From an uncultured bacterium (GTDB lineage Bacteria > Cyanobacteriota > Vampirovibrionia > Gastranaerophilales > Gastranaerophilaceae), in contig CACWLL010000008.1 of the NCBI GenBank assembly GCA_902761735.1, positions 16,622-80,621 on the forward strand: DNA of 64,000 nt, in the 5' to 3' direction. Below the pieces are notes generated by a model. That model worked only from the letters and a program-made list of their open reading frames with translations, was not told where the DNA came from and did not search any database. The position numbers were made by a program, and so were the translations under genes. Every line of letters begins with the position of its first letter. Position 1 is the stretch's first letter. Of this stretch, positions 63,191 through 64,000 are shown in pieces.

Positions 63191-63415
63191 TTATTTAAAT
63201 TTACAATATTTTTTGTTTAATATCCATTCCCCATTATGTTTGATGCAGCTTTCTTGATTAACTACAATTTGCCCATATTCCGTATTTAAAGACATACCTT
63301 CTTTACAATAACCTGTATCAAGACAAAAATCGTCATCATTTATAAAATACTTTATAGCATATAACAATACTAGTATTATTAGTATTATAAAAGTTACAAA
63401 TATAAATCTATTCAT
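63191..63415 (-). CDS. small membrane protein with Cys-rich external part, 74 aa
   Basis: The ATG at 63415 (MNRFIF) has GGAAG 9 nt upstream; an earlier in-frame start 15 nt away is less supported. One membrane segment (FVTFIILIILVLLYAIKYF, about 5-23) is followed by a polar domain with four cysteines (FCLDTGYCKEG, ESCIKHNGEW, KKYCKF) that could form two disulfides outside the cytoplasm. It lies 31 nt after the serum amyloid A-like gene, so the two are probably co-transcribed. Confidence 0.6.
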   Translation of the reverse strand: MNRFIFVTFIILIILVLLYAIKYFINDDDFCLDTGYCKEGMSLNTEYGQIVVNQESCIKHNGEWILNKKYCKFK

Positions 63416-63446
63416 AATCGTCACTTCCATATTCTAGCACAAAATT

Positions 63447-63962
63447 TTAATATTTTTGTGGCAAACCTTTAGGTCTATATTTATCAACTAAATCTTTGGA
63501 ATTTTTATTCGGATAATTTCTACCTTGCATTCTTCCGTATTGGTTAGCTCTTAAATCTTCTTTTGAATCTTTTATACTATCCTTTAATGTCATACCCTTA
63601 AATAAGGTATTTTTAAATGTATCTGTTATTTCTCTTAAATTACTGATGACAGAAGCCGTTAATTCTCCTAAAAATCCTCTTTGAGAAGCTTCGGTATTTG
63701 CTTTTGCGTGAAAGTACTTATCTGCACCAATAGTATTTGCTTCTTTCATATCGTTATAATTTTGTACAAAATCTCCAATTGCATTTGGAATTTGTTTTAT
63801 AGTATCTGCATATTTTTCCGCTTGTTCTTTTTCATGATTTATGTTTCTGGTGTACATATCTTGAATATTTTGCAGTGCTGAGGCTCCGCCGGTTGGTACT
63901 CCATCCTGTTTTGAATGTTCTAATCTTAATATACCTCCTTTTAAAATCGGCAATCTTGCCAT
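63447..63962 (-). CDS. serum amyloid A-like domain protein, 171 aa
   Basis: The N-terminal 50 residues (MARLPILKGGILRLEHSKQD and on) are polar. Residues about 70-171 resemble mature vertebrate serum amyloid A along its length: DMKEANTIGADKYFHAKANT matches the SAA block DMREANYIGSDKYFHARGN, SVISNLREI matches its second helix, RANQYGR matches AANEWGR, and the ending YRPKGLPQKY matches FRPAGLPEKY. No signal peptide and no clear ribosome site; the upstream region is cut by the window edge. The role in a bacterium is unknown. The N-terminus also recalls small phage structural proteins, so a prophage origin is possible. Confidence 0.75.
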   Translation of the reverse strand: MARLPILKGGILRLEHSKQDGVPTGGASALQNIQDMYTRNINHEKEQAEKYADTIKQIPNAIGDFVQNYNDMKEANTIGADKYFHAKANTEASQRGFLGELTASVISNLREITDTFKNTLFKGMTLKDSIKDSKEDLRANQYGRMQGRNYPNKNSKDLVDKYRPKGLPQKY

Positions 63963-64000
63963 GTTTAATCGGGTATTAAATAACTGTATATCATTAGATA

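Overview
The window is AT-rich bacterial chromosome. It carries core genes on both strands (rpmG-trpT-secE-nusG-rplK-rplA, dnaN, topA, lepA, gyrA, dnaB, murC-murB-ddl-ftsQ) mixed with many lineage-specific proteins. HydF and rubredoxin point to an anaerobic, hydrogen-evolving fermenter. ispF and dxr show the MEP isoprenoid route. No photosynthesis genes are visible. Several unrecognised proteins share a short N-terminal Phe-x-Gly motif (such as INFTG, VSFSG, PRFTG). This combination best fits the non-photosynthetic gut Cyanobacteria (Gastranaerophilales / Melainabacteria). That assignment is an inference from style and content, without a database search.

Layout. 1-1.3 kb: the end of an AmmeMemoRadiSam radical SAM gene, a terminator and small genes. 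1.35-8.6 kb (-): dgt, then an accessory run with an AAA+ ATPase, two tandem paralogues and a membrane protein. 8.7-11.6 kb (+): a strong-looking promoter and structured leader, rpmG, tRNA-Trp, secE, nusG, and rplK/rplA, each of the last two preceded by an L1-type operator; the cluster then ends at a terminator and lacks rplJ/rplL/rpoB. 11.6-16.6 kb: pyrF, a MotA/MotB-like (ZorAB-like) ion-channel pair and a UPF0210 gene. 16.6-25.3 kb: small genes, dnaN-ispF, lineage-specific membrane proteins, a LipM-type octanoyltransferase operon with two exported paralogues, and a TPR protein. 25.3-30.5 kb: XRE regulator, glyA, rubredoxin and exported proteins. 30.6-43.4 kb: topA, lepA, purB, hydF, engB, dxr, a PlsC-like acyltransferase and gyrA. 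43.4-53.5 kb: an alpha/beta hydrolase, a three-domain MFS/acyltransferase/acyl-ACP synthetase fusion, folK, a flavoprotein, and ftsQ-ddl-murB-murC. 53.5-57.4 kb: an accessory-looking stretch with small ORFs, an AT-rich repeat region, a U32/RlhA-like gene, a GC-richer element, an unassigned structured ncRNA with its own promoter and terminator, and a decayed gene. 57.4-62.4 kb: proB-proA, an HD protein, dnaB and tRNA-Ala. 62.5-64 kb (-): a small membrane-protein cluster led by a protein that closely resembles vertebrate serum amyloid A.

Two patterns cut across the window. First, many genes without a Shine-Dalgarno have a -10-like hexamer ending 5-7 nt before the start codon, which predicts leaderless mRNAs; this also decides several start codons. 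Second, several structured RNA elements stand out: the rpmG leader, two L1 operators, a large 8-mer-repeat hairpin and an orphan ncRNA.
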